A DNA stretch of 64,000 nucleotides from Hyaloscypha bicolor E (Eukaryota > Ascomycota > Leotiomycetes > Helotiales > Hyaloscyphaceae): NCBI RefSeq assembly GCF_002865645.1, contig NW_020194519.1, positions 1,609,542-1,673,541 on the forward strand. The letters run 5' to 3'. The position numbers and the translations under genes were made by a program. Numbering within the stretch: position 1 is the first letter of the stretch; every line of letters begins with the position of its first letter. Of the stretch, positions 10,891-21,762 are shown piece after piece. Under the pieces are notes generated by a model. It searched no databases. It worked only from the letters and a program-made list of their open reading frames with translations, and had not been told where the DNA came from.

Positions 10891-12975
10891 TCAGATATCC
10901 ATATTCCTGTCCAGGGGTGACATGTTTAACAGCCCTGATCCAGGTTCCCCCATTATGTTTTCTAAGCTCAAGAAATTGCCACTAAAGCCTTCTGTCGGCC
11001 CAAAGATCCACATATGCTGCCACAACGTCCTTGAAAAATATCTCAGATTTCGCTTTTTGACATCCGTAGCAAGGAGTGGATTGACCAGTATACTTCGAAT
11101 CTTGTCATAGAGCCGTTGACACACTGCAGACGGATCCGGCATGTCATTTGCATCGGATGTGATTGGGTAATGTCCACTCTCGTCTATGACCTCTCCGGAC
11201 ACTTCGGGGCTATCATTGATATTGTTGGTTCCCATATCCCAGCAATCCAGATCTGATTCAACGACTTTACCGTATGAGTACACGTACAGCTTGTACAACA
11301 TCTCAAGAGTCTCAACCCAGGCGGTAGCAACTCGCCACTGCGGTTGCCAGGACTTGATGACTTGGCGCAAATTCTCGGCCTTGGCGAGTGCTTCGTGCTT
11401 CGGACACGCATCACAGGTTTGTGTATACAGAACCCAAAGTTGGACAGCAGAAGCTGTGAGAATTGCATTTGCTGCAAAAATCGACTGAAGCAGCTCCCGG
11501 TCTTTATCCGAACCAGCGTTGAGAGTTAGGGCCATGTCTGTGATGGTGTTGACAGAAAACATGCATGGCTTGATGATCGTATCGTCGCAGTAGTCCAAAG
11601 ATATGCCCGCGGCATCGTAAGTCGTCGCATAATCCATTTCAGACCCGAGGGAGTATTGCGAATCGAGCTGGGGGAGGTATTCTTGGTGCATCACGCACTT
11701 CGAGTGATGCAGCAAAAAGTTCAGGTTAACATAGGCTTGTGCCTGTCCTGTGACTTGATGGAGCTTATAGTTTTGAGCGGACCAGCTCAGGGATGGAGGA
11801 AAGCTCGACGAGAAGTCTTCAATCGCTTTCCCATATTGGTAGAACTTGCTTTCTGGGATATGAGGACCATATTTAGAACGTCTTCTTCCTCCCGATACGT
11901 GTAATAGGGCGACGTCTCCCCAAAGCTGCACCACTGCAATGAAGAAGGGCATAATCCCAAGTTGGGAAACCTGATTTGCGTGGAGGGGAAGATCTTTAAC
12001 CAAAGGCCCCGTGTAGACCTCATCAAATGCGAAGACATTCTCAGGACATGGAAGTTGAACTTGAGCTGACTTGGAAGATAACATGAACGGCTTGTTGCAT
12101 GAATATGAAATCAGTCTGTCCACAACAAAGCAGGCCCAAAATGTTCTTCTTCGGATTTCTTTCTGGCGGGGAGAGTAATGTTGGTGTGCTTCGACATTGA
12201 GGTACAATGCCTGAGCCATTCTAAGTGCAGTCCCGGCATACATATAGGCTTTGATATTTGACCATATCATAAGCTCACGTATAGCAAGCATCAAATAGGC
12301 TTGGATAGTGTTGACTGAGAGGTGCGTTAGCACAGCAAGATGAACTGTAGAACAAAGCGTCACTTACTCGAGGGCTCATCGAAGAGGTTGTAGGCATAAA
12401 TCTTAGCGAGACGAGAGTAGTGGTCCGACAATGCACAGGGCGTCTCTAATCCGAAGTCCGCAGCGACTTCGTCGGCTGAAAGGTACAAAGCGCTGAGACT
12501 GAGCACAGAAGCAACCAGAAGTGGAGATCGACCACGCAGAGTTGGAATATCCAAGGAAGGCTTGTGGAAAAAGGAACAGAATTCTGCCTCATGGTGTCGA
12601 GCAAAGAAAATATCAAACAGACGTTGAAGTTGACGAGGCTCTGGGAGGACAAGAGGAGTCTCGGCTAGAGAATTAGTATCCTGCACTGCTGAATGACTTT
12701 GAAATCTTGGCTCCCTCTCACTTCTCTTCGGAGGTTCCTGTGCCTGGAGAGGAGTGAGAGCACTGAAAGTATTCGGTGCAGTGATTTGGGCCCAGTAACA
12801 GGTCACGTTGCGTTTCAAGCAACTCCGGCACTGCGGTCGATCACCCGTGCATTTCGTTTTGCTCCGGCGGCTACCAACTATATCAGTAATTGACTTGACA
12901 CTTCTGGACCCGGACATGCCATCTTTCACACGCCTGTGGAGTCCGAGCTCGCAAGCGTGCTTGTGGTGAACTCAT
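10891..12975 (-). CDS. Zn2Cys6 transcription factor with fungal_trans domain
   Basis: Nuclear regulator of 660 residues. Exons 12975-12920, 12870-12368 and 12314-10891. The binuclear zinc cluster reads ACERC-RRSKTKC-TGDRPQC-RSC and a sixth Cys in VTCYW, but only if intron 1 (12871-12919, 49 bp) uses a GC donor (GCATGT..GGTAG) and splits the second Cys codon as TG|C. The second intron, 12315-12367 (GTAAGTGACG..CTCTCAG), joins DEPS to INTIQAYLMLAIREL, the standard entry to the fungal_trans domain; AGTALRMAQALYLNVE and RRRTFWACFVVDRLIS follow. Start chosen as the ATG at 12975, 14 residues before the first Cys. It lies beside the DLH gene and divergent from a reductase, so a local catabolic regulator is plausible but not shown. 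Confidence 0.9.
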
Positions 12976-13352
12976 TCTCGCCTCCCCCCTGTGATCCCGG
13001 AAGACTGTTTGGCGACCCGAGTAAGGTCGGGTCTGGTCTTCGGATTTTCAGGAAAAGAGGATGGAAGATGCCAGAGGGAGACGGATACACAAGGGAAAGG
13101 AATGATGGTATGAGTTCGGGATATCCGAGCGATGACAAGGAGTCGGTCCTTCCTGGTTTTGGGAGAGAATTTGTAATAAAGTTCGGCTTATCCGAGAATT
13201 GGGTTCGGGAGCTAACCTCATTGATCCAGGTGTCAGCTTTTCAATGAATCTCTCTCCTAGACCTACCTGCACACCATAGGTTATAAATATGGGTGATAAT
13301 GTAAAGTCTTGTTATTCCCCTTGAATTCCCCATAAACCCTTGGGAATTCAGA
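12976..13352. promoter_or_regulatory. divergent promoter between regulator and reductase
   Basis: The 377 bp shared upstream region of the Zn2Cys6 gene (minus) and the MDR reductase (plus). A TATAAATA sequence lies near 13282. Co-regulation is an inference from the head-to-head layout. Confidence 0.4.
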
Positions 13353-14618
13353 ATGTCGACTCATAAAGCCATAGTTACTGTTGCGGTTCGAGCACCACTG
13401 GAGATTATTGAAGTCCCCACGGTTCAACCTGTTACCCGCGAGGTCAGAGTCAGAGTGGAATGGACAGCATCAACACCCCTGGATCTGCATCAAAATGACG
13501 GTGGCCTCATTGTCAAATACCCACAAATTCTAGGCAGTGGTGTTGCTGGGACAGTGGTAGAAGTTGGTCCAATGGTTCGGAATCTGGCTCTTGGTGATCA
13601 AGTAAGCGAGACCCAATCCTGAGAAAGCACCTCAAGGTGCTACCGTAGTACAACACTGATCCCAGAGAAGGTATTTGGTTTCTGCTTTGAGGAAGCGAAG
13701 TGTAAGGCCCAGCAGGAGTTTGTGACAGTCTTGGAGACATCTCTTGGCAAGGTAATTCGACACATGTGCGGAGAGGATCTCAGTTGAACTGACATGTGTC
13801 CAGCTTCCCTCGGGTTTCAGTCTCCAAGAAGCTGTAACCTTGCCAAACAACGTCGTGACAATTTTCCATGGAATGACGACGGGCTTGTCAATTCCCCTCG
13901 CCTGGCCATGCTCCCAGGCGCCACCGCCACCTCATGCCAACATACCCGTTCTTATCTGGGGAGGTACTTCATCTTGTGGACAGTATGAATTGCAGATATT
14001 GAGTCACTGGGGGTATAAAAACTTGCTGACAACAGCCTCGCCCGCAAATCATGCCTATCTTCGCTCACTAGGGGCAGCTCATACCTTTGACTATCGCGAC
14101 CCAGATGTATCAAAGCAGATTATTGAAGCCGCCGAAAAGCAGGTTCCAGCTATACCTTTCGTATTTGATTGCATCGGATCCAAGTCTGGAAGCCTCGCAC
14201 AAATTGCCAAAATCGCCCAGAAAGGCACAAGAGTCGCAGTACTTTTGCCAGTGGTCTTGAAAGACGCCACGGAAGAGGACGCACCAGAGTATGCAATGGA
14301 TGTGGAACCGCATGCTCCATGGGCGGAGGGAGTAGATACGAGAGGCGTGAGAACACATTTCTACAAGGAAGTAAGTTGCATGATTTTGGAAGCGGGAGCA
14401 CCAGGTGACTGACAGCTACTTACTAGAATGAGTTCTTTCGCGAATACCTTCAGCCTACTATCGTACCTACCCTGCTTGCGGACGGTGTAATTAAGCCGAA
14501 CAAGCAAAAGATTGTCGAAGGAGAAACACTGCTGGAACGGGGACAGAACGCATTGGATATGCTCCGCAGAAAGGAAGTCAGTGCTGAGCGGCTGGTCTGG
14601 CGTGTCTCGAGTAATTGA
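13353..14618 (+). CDS. medium-chain alcohol dehydrogenase/enoyl reductase-like protein
   Basis: NAD(P)-dependent reductase of the medium-chain superfamily, 363 residues, usual length for the group. Exons 13353-13601, 13668-13751, 13804-14370 and 14427-14618; frames join cleanly. The N-terminal GroES-like domain carries LDLHQNDGGL and ILGSGVAGTVVEVG. The nucleotide-binding fold carries VLIWGGTSSCGQYELQIL, a variant of the GxGxxG loop, followed by a conserved SLGAAHTFDYRDPDV. The zinc ligands of alcohol dehydrogenases are not evident, so the zinc-free enoyl reductase/quinone reductase-like branch is more likely (the type found beside polyketide or toxin-degradation genes). Substrate unknown. 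Confidence 0.88.
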
Positions 14619-14781
14619 TCTGAAGATGTCATGATGGAGGAGAACAATTGTACCTGCGGGACAAGTAGAATGTTGTGTATTGCTTTTGCACCCAGATATC
14701 CCAATTTTGACCATCCACTGGAGGAGCCGGAGGACCAACTTCGCAGTTTCTATGCTTAAAATCCTTCTACTTTTCATAGAA

Positions 14782-15756
14782 TCATGCGGTACCGTAGCCG
14801 AAGCTACAGTTCAAGGCAGTTGCCAGTACATGAATCGTCCGCAGCATTGGCGTCTTCACGTCATGCGCTCTGGCAATCTTGATTACATTTCCCACAATAG
14901 CCTCAACTTCCATGTTTCTCCCGGCAAGGGAATCAGCCATCATGCTGGGTTCCACGCCAGGAAGCTCACGAACGGCAGCCCTTCCGAGTTGATAATCTAC
15001 CAAGGCAGTATCAATACCGAGGTAGCCACATGCATTTGCGACAGCCGCGATTTCGAGCATTACGTCTCGAACAAAGTCCTTTGCATCAGGTCCCGACTTC
15101 AAGACTTGCACATCCCGCGAGCGGGAGAGAGCGCAGATGGGGTTCCAGGAAGCGTTGACCAACAGTTTTGACCAGCGCTCGAATTGGACATCTTCGTGAA
15201 CTTTCGTTGTTGCACCACCTGCGTTAAGAAGGCTCGCAAATCGCGAAGCAGATTCAGTGTTTGACGATGCAGGGTAAGAGCCCATGTGAAGCAGCTCGAC
15301 TTCCTTGTGCTGAACAATTCCTGGCCCAATTTGGGTAGCTGGAAGATATACCACAGTGCTCAGCAACGGGTTGTCGGGGAAAAGTTTGGAGTATGGTTCC
15401 TCGGTGGCAATTCCATTCTGTATTAGCACAATGGTGGTGTTTGAAGAGACCGCCGGCTTGATCAGATCGGCCGTCGACGGGATCGTTGGCAATGCTTTGG
15501 AGCAGACTAAAACGTAGTCGAAGGGAGAGCTAGCATCAAAGGCCACTGCCTCATCTACGGAGCGGATCACAACAGGTCGAACGTTCAGGTTCTCGCCCCA
15601 TAGAGAGGAATGTATCGTGAAGCCGTCTTTCGAGGTAACCTCGAAATTCGAACGGCAGACTGTGAAGATGTTGGAGGCCGGTACAGCTCTGGAAAGGAGA
15701 TATGCGTAGACTGTGCCAATAGATCCTGTGCCGAATATCAGGATCCTTGGAGCCAT
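14782..15756 (-). CDS. ketopantoate reductase-like (ApbA/PanE family)
   Basis: NADPH-dependent 2-dehydropantoate 2-reductase family, 324 residues in one exon. The N-terminal Rossmann motif is ILIFGTGSIGTVYAYLL, then VLVCSKAL and IVLIQNGI, the family's conserved NG. The C-terminal ApbA_C domain includes the Lys of WSKLLVNASWNPICAL, the usual catalytic Lys-Asn pattern. Start chosen at the ATG of MAPRILIFG; an in-frame extension reaches about 15846 but has no conserved content. Fungi carry several paralogues, many not involved in pantothenate synthesis, so the substrate is open. It converges with the MDR reductase. Confidence 0.9.
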   Translation of the reverse strand: MAPRILIFGTGSIGTVYAYLLSRAVPASNIFTVCRSNFEVTSKDGFTIHSSLWGENLNVRPVVIRSVDEAVAFDASSPFDYVLVCSKALPTIPSTADLIKPAVSSNTTIVLIQNGIATEEPYSKLFPDNPLLSTVVYLPATQIGPGIVQHKEVELLHMGSYPASSNTESASRFASLLNAGGATTKVHEDVQFERWSKLLVNASWNPICALSRSRDVQVLKSGPDAKDFVRDVMLEIAAVANACGYLGIDTALVDYQLGRAAVRELPGVEPSMMADSLAGRNMEVEAIVGNVIKIARAHDVKTPMLRTIHVLATALNCSFGYGTA

Positions 15757-15947
15757 TCTGTGCCACTTCGAACAATGGTGGTCGTTGACCGATCTTCGCT
15801 GGGCTGGCACGAAAGTGGGCTGTGCACGTGACCACGCTGTGGGCACTCCCAGTCGCGTCTCTTGCTCAGACGCGTCTACTTCTCCAAATTCATCTCAAAC
15901 ATCTACGACCTTCGGTGAACCCTGATACTTGCCTCTCAAATATTCTT

Positions 15948-16655
15948 ATGGATGAGATCACTGATATATATGCAGAACTCCCTCCAATGGCGCCCCAAAG
16001 CCATGACTTCATCTCCAGACTCCATCCGAATGCCAAGCTTCCTTCCATCGCTTTCTTACCTGGAAAGGATGCAGCGAATCTGCGATTCACTCCCCGAACC
16101 TGGCGGTACATAGCTGCTGAAGGGCTTTTCAACGTCTTCAAGTCAAGGATGTATGTTGGTAGCCTAGACGGCTTTGTCACACAAGGCAAACTTGCCATAC
16201 GACCATGGAGAAGTTACCGGAGCATTGCAGATGGACTCATCGAATGGCCCTGGATGACGCGTCACATCCAGGAGATAGAGATATACCTTCCTGATCAAGA
16301 GCTTGGTAGTCTGGTAGCCGCTGCGGATATTCATGAGAGCTTGAGAGAAAATCCGGATGCACCCTGGGATTTCCCGAAAGAGAGCTTCCTCGAATTAGGC
16401 CGCGAGTTCTCAGACGTGAAGGCCGAAGCCGTCCCGCTCAACGAAATGTTTTCTCGGCTGCCACATGTTGAGTCCTTGAGCATTTTCTCGGAACGATGTT
16501 CATTTCCGCAATCTGAAAGCTGCTTGTCAGCTTTTGGGATGAGTATATGTGTAAAAAGGAACCCGCCTTGGAACCCTTTGGGCACAAACCAGCACCTACA
16601 ATCGCTACTTAGAATATTGCTCTTCGACATGGCCCATCATAATTTACTAATCTAA
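15948..16655 (+). CDS. F-box-like hypothetical protein
   Basis: Single ORF of 235 codons. The pattern (Leu-Pro-rich start, LRFTPRTWRYIAAEGLFNVFKSRMYV, then IRPWRSYRSIADGLIEWPWMTRHIQEIEIYLPD) is that of the fungal-expanded F-box-like/LRR-like proteins of unknown target, in which a cyclin-F-box region is followed by irregular helical repeats. Family members are often 400-600 residues, so the 3' end may be spliced further or truncated. The ATG at 15822 would add 42 residues; I prefer 15948. It lies divergent from the ketopantoate reductase gene with about 190 bp between starts. Confidence 0.6.
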   Translation: MDEITDIYAELPPMAPQSHDFISRLHPNAKLPSIAFLPGKDAANLRFTPRTWRYIAAEGLFNVFKSRMYVGSLDGFVTQGKLAIRPWRSYRSIADGLIEWPWMTRHIQEIEIYLPDQELGSLVAAADIHESLRENPDAPWDFPKESFLELGREFSDVKAEAVPLNEMFSRLPHVESLSIFSERCSFPQSESCLSAFGMSICVKRNPPWNPLGTNQHLQSLLRILLFDMAHHNLLI

Positions 16656-17376
16656 AACATACCTTGTGCGTCTCCAAGGGTCACACTGGTGTTCGTGCAA
16701 AAGATCTTGGCCTGGCCACAATAACAGGAACCGGAAGGCATTCTATTGCATTGTTCTCGAAGTCGATGTTCTTGGTAAGTGGGAAGTTATATTTGTCAGG
16801 GGATCGTTCTGAAATTTAGTGAGAAGAATTCAAACTGCCCTTGGGCTTTCGTTCAAAAGGTTCACTTGGTGAAAATTTAATCAAAAGATCTTTTGAAGTT
16901 GCGTCGATTTGAAATTGGAATTCTAGATTTAATTTTACACATCAAGAGGTCTCGAGCAATATCGACGTTATTGGAAATCATTTGTTCGGTCCAATAGCCG
17001 CTTCTATTTGCTCCTTGTATGCAGATGTTCGGGAGTACCCGCCATAAGCGGCCATTGGTTTTCCGGTCCAACAGCTCTATTTGGAAATTGGTAGCTCGCT
17101 AAAACTCGCGACATTGCTGCAATAGGGAAGGCCTTCATGCACCTCTCGACTCGCTGACGTCAGGGTGGGTTTGTCATCAGCCCCTTTCTCAATGTCTCCG
17201 GCTGATCTCCGTTTCTTAAGACGATACAGCAAAGCCTTCGGAACTGACATGCTCATACATTTAACCACTGCGATCGCCTTTGAAGCTAGCATCGAGTAAC
17301 CTTACCGTTTGCAATTTTGGGAAAGTGGTTCAAGACTTGATTTCGCCGTAATTCCGAGTCACCGAACATCGCCAAG
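16656..17376. other. intergenic
   Basis: No supported gene. It contains the promoter of the regulator that starts at 17377. Short ORFs on both strands have no family signal. Confidence 0.5.
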
Positions 17377-18951
17377 ATGACGGATTCAAAGCAGAGCGGC
17401 TTCGAGTTTGTTATGCAGGATCCAACTGAGCGATTTAGCAACGAGACTCGGACCAAGATCCGAAAACAAGCCATGCGGGGCCGTGTTAGTGCCCCGCGTC
17501 ACAGGTCAAGTCGCTCCTCGAGCCCGCCCACGAACCAGTCCAAATGTCCCACACGATGCGATTCCGATCTAGGGCATCCTTTGCCCCCAATGCCTCTTTC
17601 TGGATTAGAATTGCTGGTCAGAGACCGTGGACTTGATCCAATGGATCTATCTGCATTAGCCTCCATCCACATTGGAACCATGTTAGTTCCGATCCTGGCT
17701 TTCCTGATACTATTTGCTTACTATAGGCTCAACAGAGCCGCAATAGTACTTTCATCGGAGCCTAGTCCATTGCCAGGTGTGCTGCTATGTCGCCAAAGAT
17801 CGTATTTCTCCTATATACCGTCACATTTTGGGCACACTTTAGCCCTCGACGACGCTTTTCGCTGCCTGATCACGAGCGCTCATTCCAAGCTAGTACCATG
17901 CCACAGCTCAAGACCGGAGACAATCCTTTCGAATTATTCGAATGCACTACACAGCCTCCAGTCCGCGGTAAAGGATCCCAAAACTCGGTACAGCACCGAA
18001 GTTCTATGTGCAACCGCAGTCCTATCAATTTTTGAGGTAAGCATTTCGCCCGAGCCACGTGCTGAACCATCCACTGACTGACTGCAAGCTTCTGAATTCG
18101 CCAAATGGAATGCCATGGAGTCAGCATATCGCTGGGGCATCCCGGCTCATCCAACTTCGTGGCCCATCAAGATTCACGTCAGAATTCGATAAAAGCCTTT
18201 TCATCTCTCTCTCATACCCCATAGTAAGCATCGCGCTCCCCCTCCTGTATGCCACGGACACTAAATACACCCATAGTGCGCACAATCCCTTCTCAACAAC
18301 GAATATTGCTTTCTAGACGACCCAGCCTGGCTTGAAGTCATGGCATCCACCCATGTTCCAAGTGAAACCTTCACTGATCGATCCAAGCTAGGCATCGACC
18401 TGATGATGTTGAAGCCTCGAGTCTCAGGACTTGCTAAGAGAACTAATCATGCAGTGTTTATGCAGGACATGCTTCAGCTTGAAGACTTTGAAACTATTGC
18501 TGCTGACCTTCGTGTCGCCCGCTCCAAAATTGTTACCTGGCGCCGAAAATTTAACACTGCTCTGATACACGCCGAGGAACGCTCTCGAGAAGATCCTCTA
18601 GACTTTGGCAAGCGGTACGAGCTACTTGGAGTTTCAATTGTCATACACATCATCCTGAGCCGGCTGTTATGCTCGATTGCTCCGAATGATCGTAGTCTAC
18701 TTGAGGAGGAAGTCCAAAACCTGGCCCTGGAGCTCAAGACCGTGCAAGGGTCGTTGGCACATAATCGACGAGCAGAATTTTTTTTCGAACAAAAATCAAG
18801 GATAGCAGATGCTGCGATTTCTACGCACTCATACTTTGAGGATGTGCTGGACAGCGGGAAGATTGTGGAGATTTGGAGGCTGGAAAAGTTCTTTACAGCT
18901 CTGGCGAGGAAGTGCTGTGACGGAGTCGCTTGTTGTGATACGAATACGTGA
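17377..18951 (+). CDS. fungal transcription-factor-like protein without zinc cluster
   Basis: Three exons 17377-18036, 18089-18223 and 18277-18951 give 489 residues. The N-terminus FEFVMQDPTERFSNETRTKIRKQAMRGR matches the start of a large fungal group (fungal_trans_2/DUF3468) that lacks the Zn2Cys6 finger; a basic Ser/Arg-rich segment follows. The middle has the family's LSIFELLNSPNGMPWSQHIAGASRLIQLRGP junction, exactly restored when the first intron is removed, and CAQSLLNNEYCFLDDPAW after the second. The role is presumed regulatory; targets unknown. Confidence 0.85.
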
Positions 18952-19718
18952 TGATGGATAAATAAAGTTATGAACGTTTCAGTCACCAAAAAGGAATGAA
19001 AACTCAAGTAAATATTTCCTCTTTCAATTGCCATTTCCTTTGGAAGGAGTGTGAGATCTTGCAGGATATTAAAACAGGCTGCCGCTTCACTGCTCAAAAT
19101 TTTGCTCCACCAAGCGAAATTATCGCTTCCCCCCCAATTACTCTTATTCTTTCCTGGCCGGAAAATCTCGTCCTCAATGTGGCGTATTGTCTGAAGCTTG
19201 GTTGCCCAAATAGGTAGCTGCCACTAATGTCCGGGTTAGGCAATCGGTCGGGCTGGTCGCAATTAAAATTGGAGGGAACCCGTCAACATTATTTTAACTT
19301 CGAGTTTGCTGGGTAGGATTGCAAATCGCTTACCATACCTTTGCATGACGCCACAGTATGCTTAGGATGCACTTTGTTGTTCGAGCAAGAAGCCACTTCG
19401 ATCGCCGGCCTTGTTGATTGGTGAAAAGGTGCCCGCAACGCTCAATCCGAGATGCCCGTTGTCAGCAGCCTACTCAGTACCGTGACCCTTGCACCTTTAT
19501 TCCTACTTATTCGAAACAAATCGAGTAGCAATTGTGAGCGAAGTAGAACAGCAAATTCCGATATTGCCGTTCCGGAAAGTTATATAAGAGGCATCCTTCC
19601 TCTGCGTTCTTGCAATCCAAGCTCAACAAACCATCAACCTGCAACAATCTTGCTAGACTTTCAACTTCTTCAAACACAGCACTCAACCTACAGAACGTAG
19701 TTTACTTACTTCGCCACA
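18952..19718. other. intergenic, upstream of carbonic anhydrase
   Basis: No ORF with a family signal. A TATATAAG sequence near 19581-19588 and a pyrimidine-rich leader before 19719 look like the promoter and 5' UTR of the carbonic anhydrase gene. Confidence 0.5.
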
Positions 19719-20564
19719 ATGGCAACCTGGGATGACATACTTGAGCAAAACCGGTACATCACCTTTACTATCATTGAGCTTCAAATGCTAACAAGTCTCT
19801 AGAAAATACTCGGAAACTGAACATAAACCTCAGCCGTATCTCTCCGAGCTTACTGGTCCGCTCCCACCGTACATGATATGTATGGGAACCCAAGTCCCAA
19901 TCTTACCTGGCATTACTGACATGCCGAACAGTTTCTTGCATCGATCCTCGCGTCCCGGTTGAGAAATTCCTTGGCATCCAGACAGCGGGTGAGGATAACC
20001 GAGGACTGAATCTTCTTTTACGAATCCTTTCTAACATTGATTGATAGAGGCGATCATCGTTCGGAACGCCGGTGGTCGAATCAAAAATAACATCAATGAC
20101 CTCGTCTTTTTCGACACATTCAGCCAAGGGCAGACGTTGAAGAATATTATTATCATTCATCACACCGGTATTTAAACAGGACTTCCACTGCGGGCCATGC
20201 TAATATTCTCAGACTGCGGCTACACGCACAACAGCGACGAAGCTATCAAGGCAACCTTGAAAGCCTCGAATCCACAGCATGCGCACGATATCGACCGGCT
20301 TTATTTTGGAACGTATGGTTCTGGTGACAGGTAAGTTTTCCAGTAAGCTCTTTAGCAGAGGCTGTGGAGAACCTCAACTGTAACACATATCCACTAACTC
20401 GTTTGGCTGGTAGGCTTGAGGAAAGTGTCCGCGAGGATCTGAGATTTCTGAGCGCCCAGCCTCTTATTAGGCAAGAGCTCATAGACAACGCGAAGGGTTA
20501 CATCTATGACATCAAGACGGGCAAGCTGACTCAAATTCCTCTCGAAGGTCGCACTGCATTGTGA
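19719..20564 (+). CDS. beta-carbonic anhydrase, six exons
   Basis: Zinc enzyme interconverting CO2 and bicarbonate. Exons 19719-19753, 19803-19879, 19932-19988, 20048-20167, 20213-20330 and 20414-20564 sum to 558 bases, 185 residues plus stop. Splicing restores the beta-class signatures: SCIDPRVPVEKFLG with the zinc-ligand Cys and the Asp-Arg dyad, AIIVRNAGGR, and IIIIHHTDCGYTH with the zinc-ligand His and Cys. Introns are 45-83 bp with ordinary GT..AG borders. The length suits the short fungal beta-CA type, probably cytosolic, as no targeting peptide is visible. No single ORF exceeds about 66 codons, so simple ORF calling misses the gene. Confidence 0.93.
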
Positions 20565-20570
20565 AGGGTT

Positions 20571-20580
20571 ATCACGTGAC
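20571..20580. promoter_or_regulatory. ATCACGTGAC E-box palindrome
   Basis: A CACGTG core site of the kind bound by bHLH factors (Cbf1-like). It sits 6 bp after the carbonic anhydrase stop codon. The same 10-mer occurs at 2293-2302, 7073-7082 (reverse) and 53830-53839. Confidence 0.35.
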
Positions 20581-21230
20581 TATAGATGTTTGATTTTTGT
20601 CAATATGAGAGGGCTTCCCTTAGATAGTCAACAATAGCTCCATCCCCATTTGTTACTCCTTGCTACTGGTTATTTTTGCTCTCCTCGAGTAAATTCATCT
20701 GCTGAAGTGAAGTGAAAAGAAAGATATCACAACTCGCTTAATTCAGGGGCCTTGTGGGGCAGGCACTTCGTGGTAGATCAACCTTTGCCCAGCACTTTCC
20801 GTGAAGGAACGGACCTCACATTTATGTTACTTATGAACAGTTCCAATCACAGCCTCTCTATAGAATATCCAACAGAAATATGCTTTATTCGTCAGAGATA
20901 AGTCCAGCGTTTTGGTTAATTTCACTCTAAATCTGGGTTTATAGCGGACAGGAAGTGGAGACATAAGGCTGATGCAGCGCAAATCTTCAAGCTCACGTCA
21001 GCATTTACGACTTCAATCCCCGAATTTCAAACCAGCCTTTCGATTCCTCACAGAAGAGTCATCTCAATCTACCTCCTCCATGCCTCATGAGTTGCTTTCA
21101 ACTAAATATGACCAGTGAGCAGCAGGAGTGCCTAACCAGAGCGACGATTCAACCTCCACATCATGTCTGAGAAGGCATCCACTGTCAGAACAATACGCTA
21201 ACCAGGAACGTCGAACGAGCTTGCCCACAG
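20581..21230. other. intergenic
   Basis: No gene or repeat recognised. Confidence 0.45.
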
Positions 21231-21424
21231 ACGAAGGAGGGCTTCAAACGCGAAAACGCGAACCGGGTGCAACACTTGCAAGCAAGGCCCCCAAAGTCCG
21301 TGACTTGGTGAAGGGCCCAAGGATATCAAAAAGTCGCTGTCGATGTGATGAAGAAGGTGGCGGATGTGGAATGCTCGAAACAGATACCCGGTACGGATGG
21401 CGAAGTGTCGATTATGAAGAATAG
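21231..21424 (+). pseudogene. possible Zn2Cys6 domain relic
   Basis: One frame reads RRRASNAKTRTGCNTCK, the canonical lead-in and first two Cys of fungal zinc clusters. About 60 bp later another frame reads SRCRCDEEGGGCGMLETD, resembling the second half (KCDE..C..C) with residues missing. The bases between could be a decayed intron. No fungal_trans body follows, as the next gene is a transporter on the other strand. Read as an orphan fragment of a regulator; short similarity by chance is possible. 21425-21762 holds nothing else that I recognise. Confidence 0.35.
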
Positions 21425-21762
21425 AATAGAATGGGACTAAAGAAAGACTCACGGATTCAAATGAAAGCTACGTTTTATGGGGATAAGAGATCAATGTGCT
21501 TGAGATGGCATTACTCATGAGTTAGGCTTCGGACGCCCAAATATTAGCGCTTGGGTCTATCATTTAGCGCGGTTATACTGAAATTCAGCCCCTGGAGCCA
21601 AGTGCATGCTAGTGCGGGGGTTATATTCCCATGCCTCTCTCGGCACCCAGAGCAACAGAGCTATGACTTTCATGATAATTATAAAATTTCAAAAAAGCAT
21701 AGCTCTCATCCCCACTTGCACAAGCCGAATTACATAGCGAGCTGCCTTTTCCGTCAAATATC

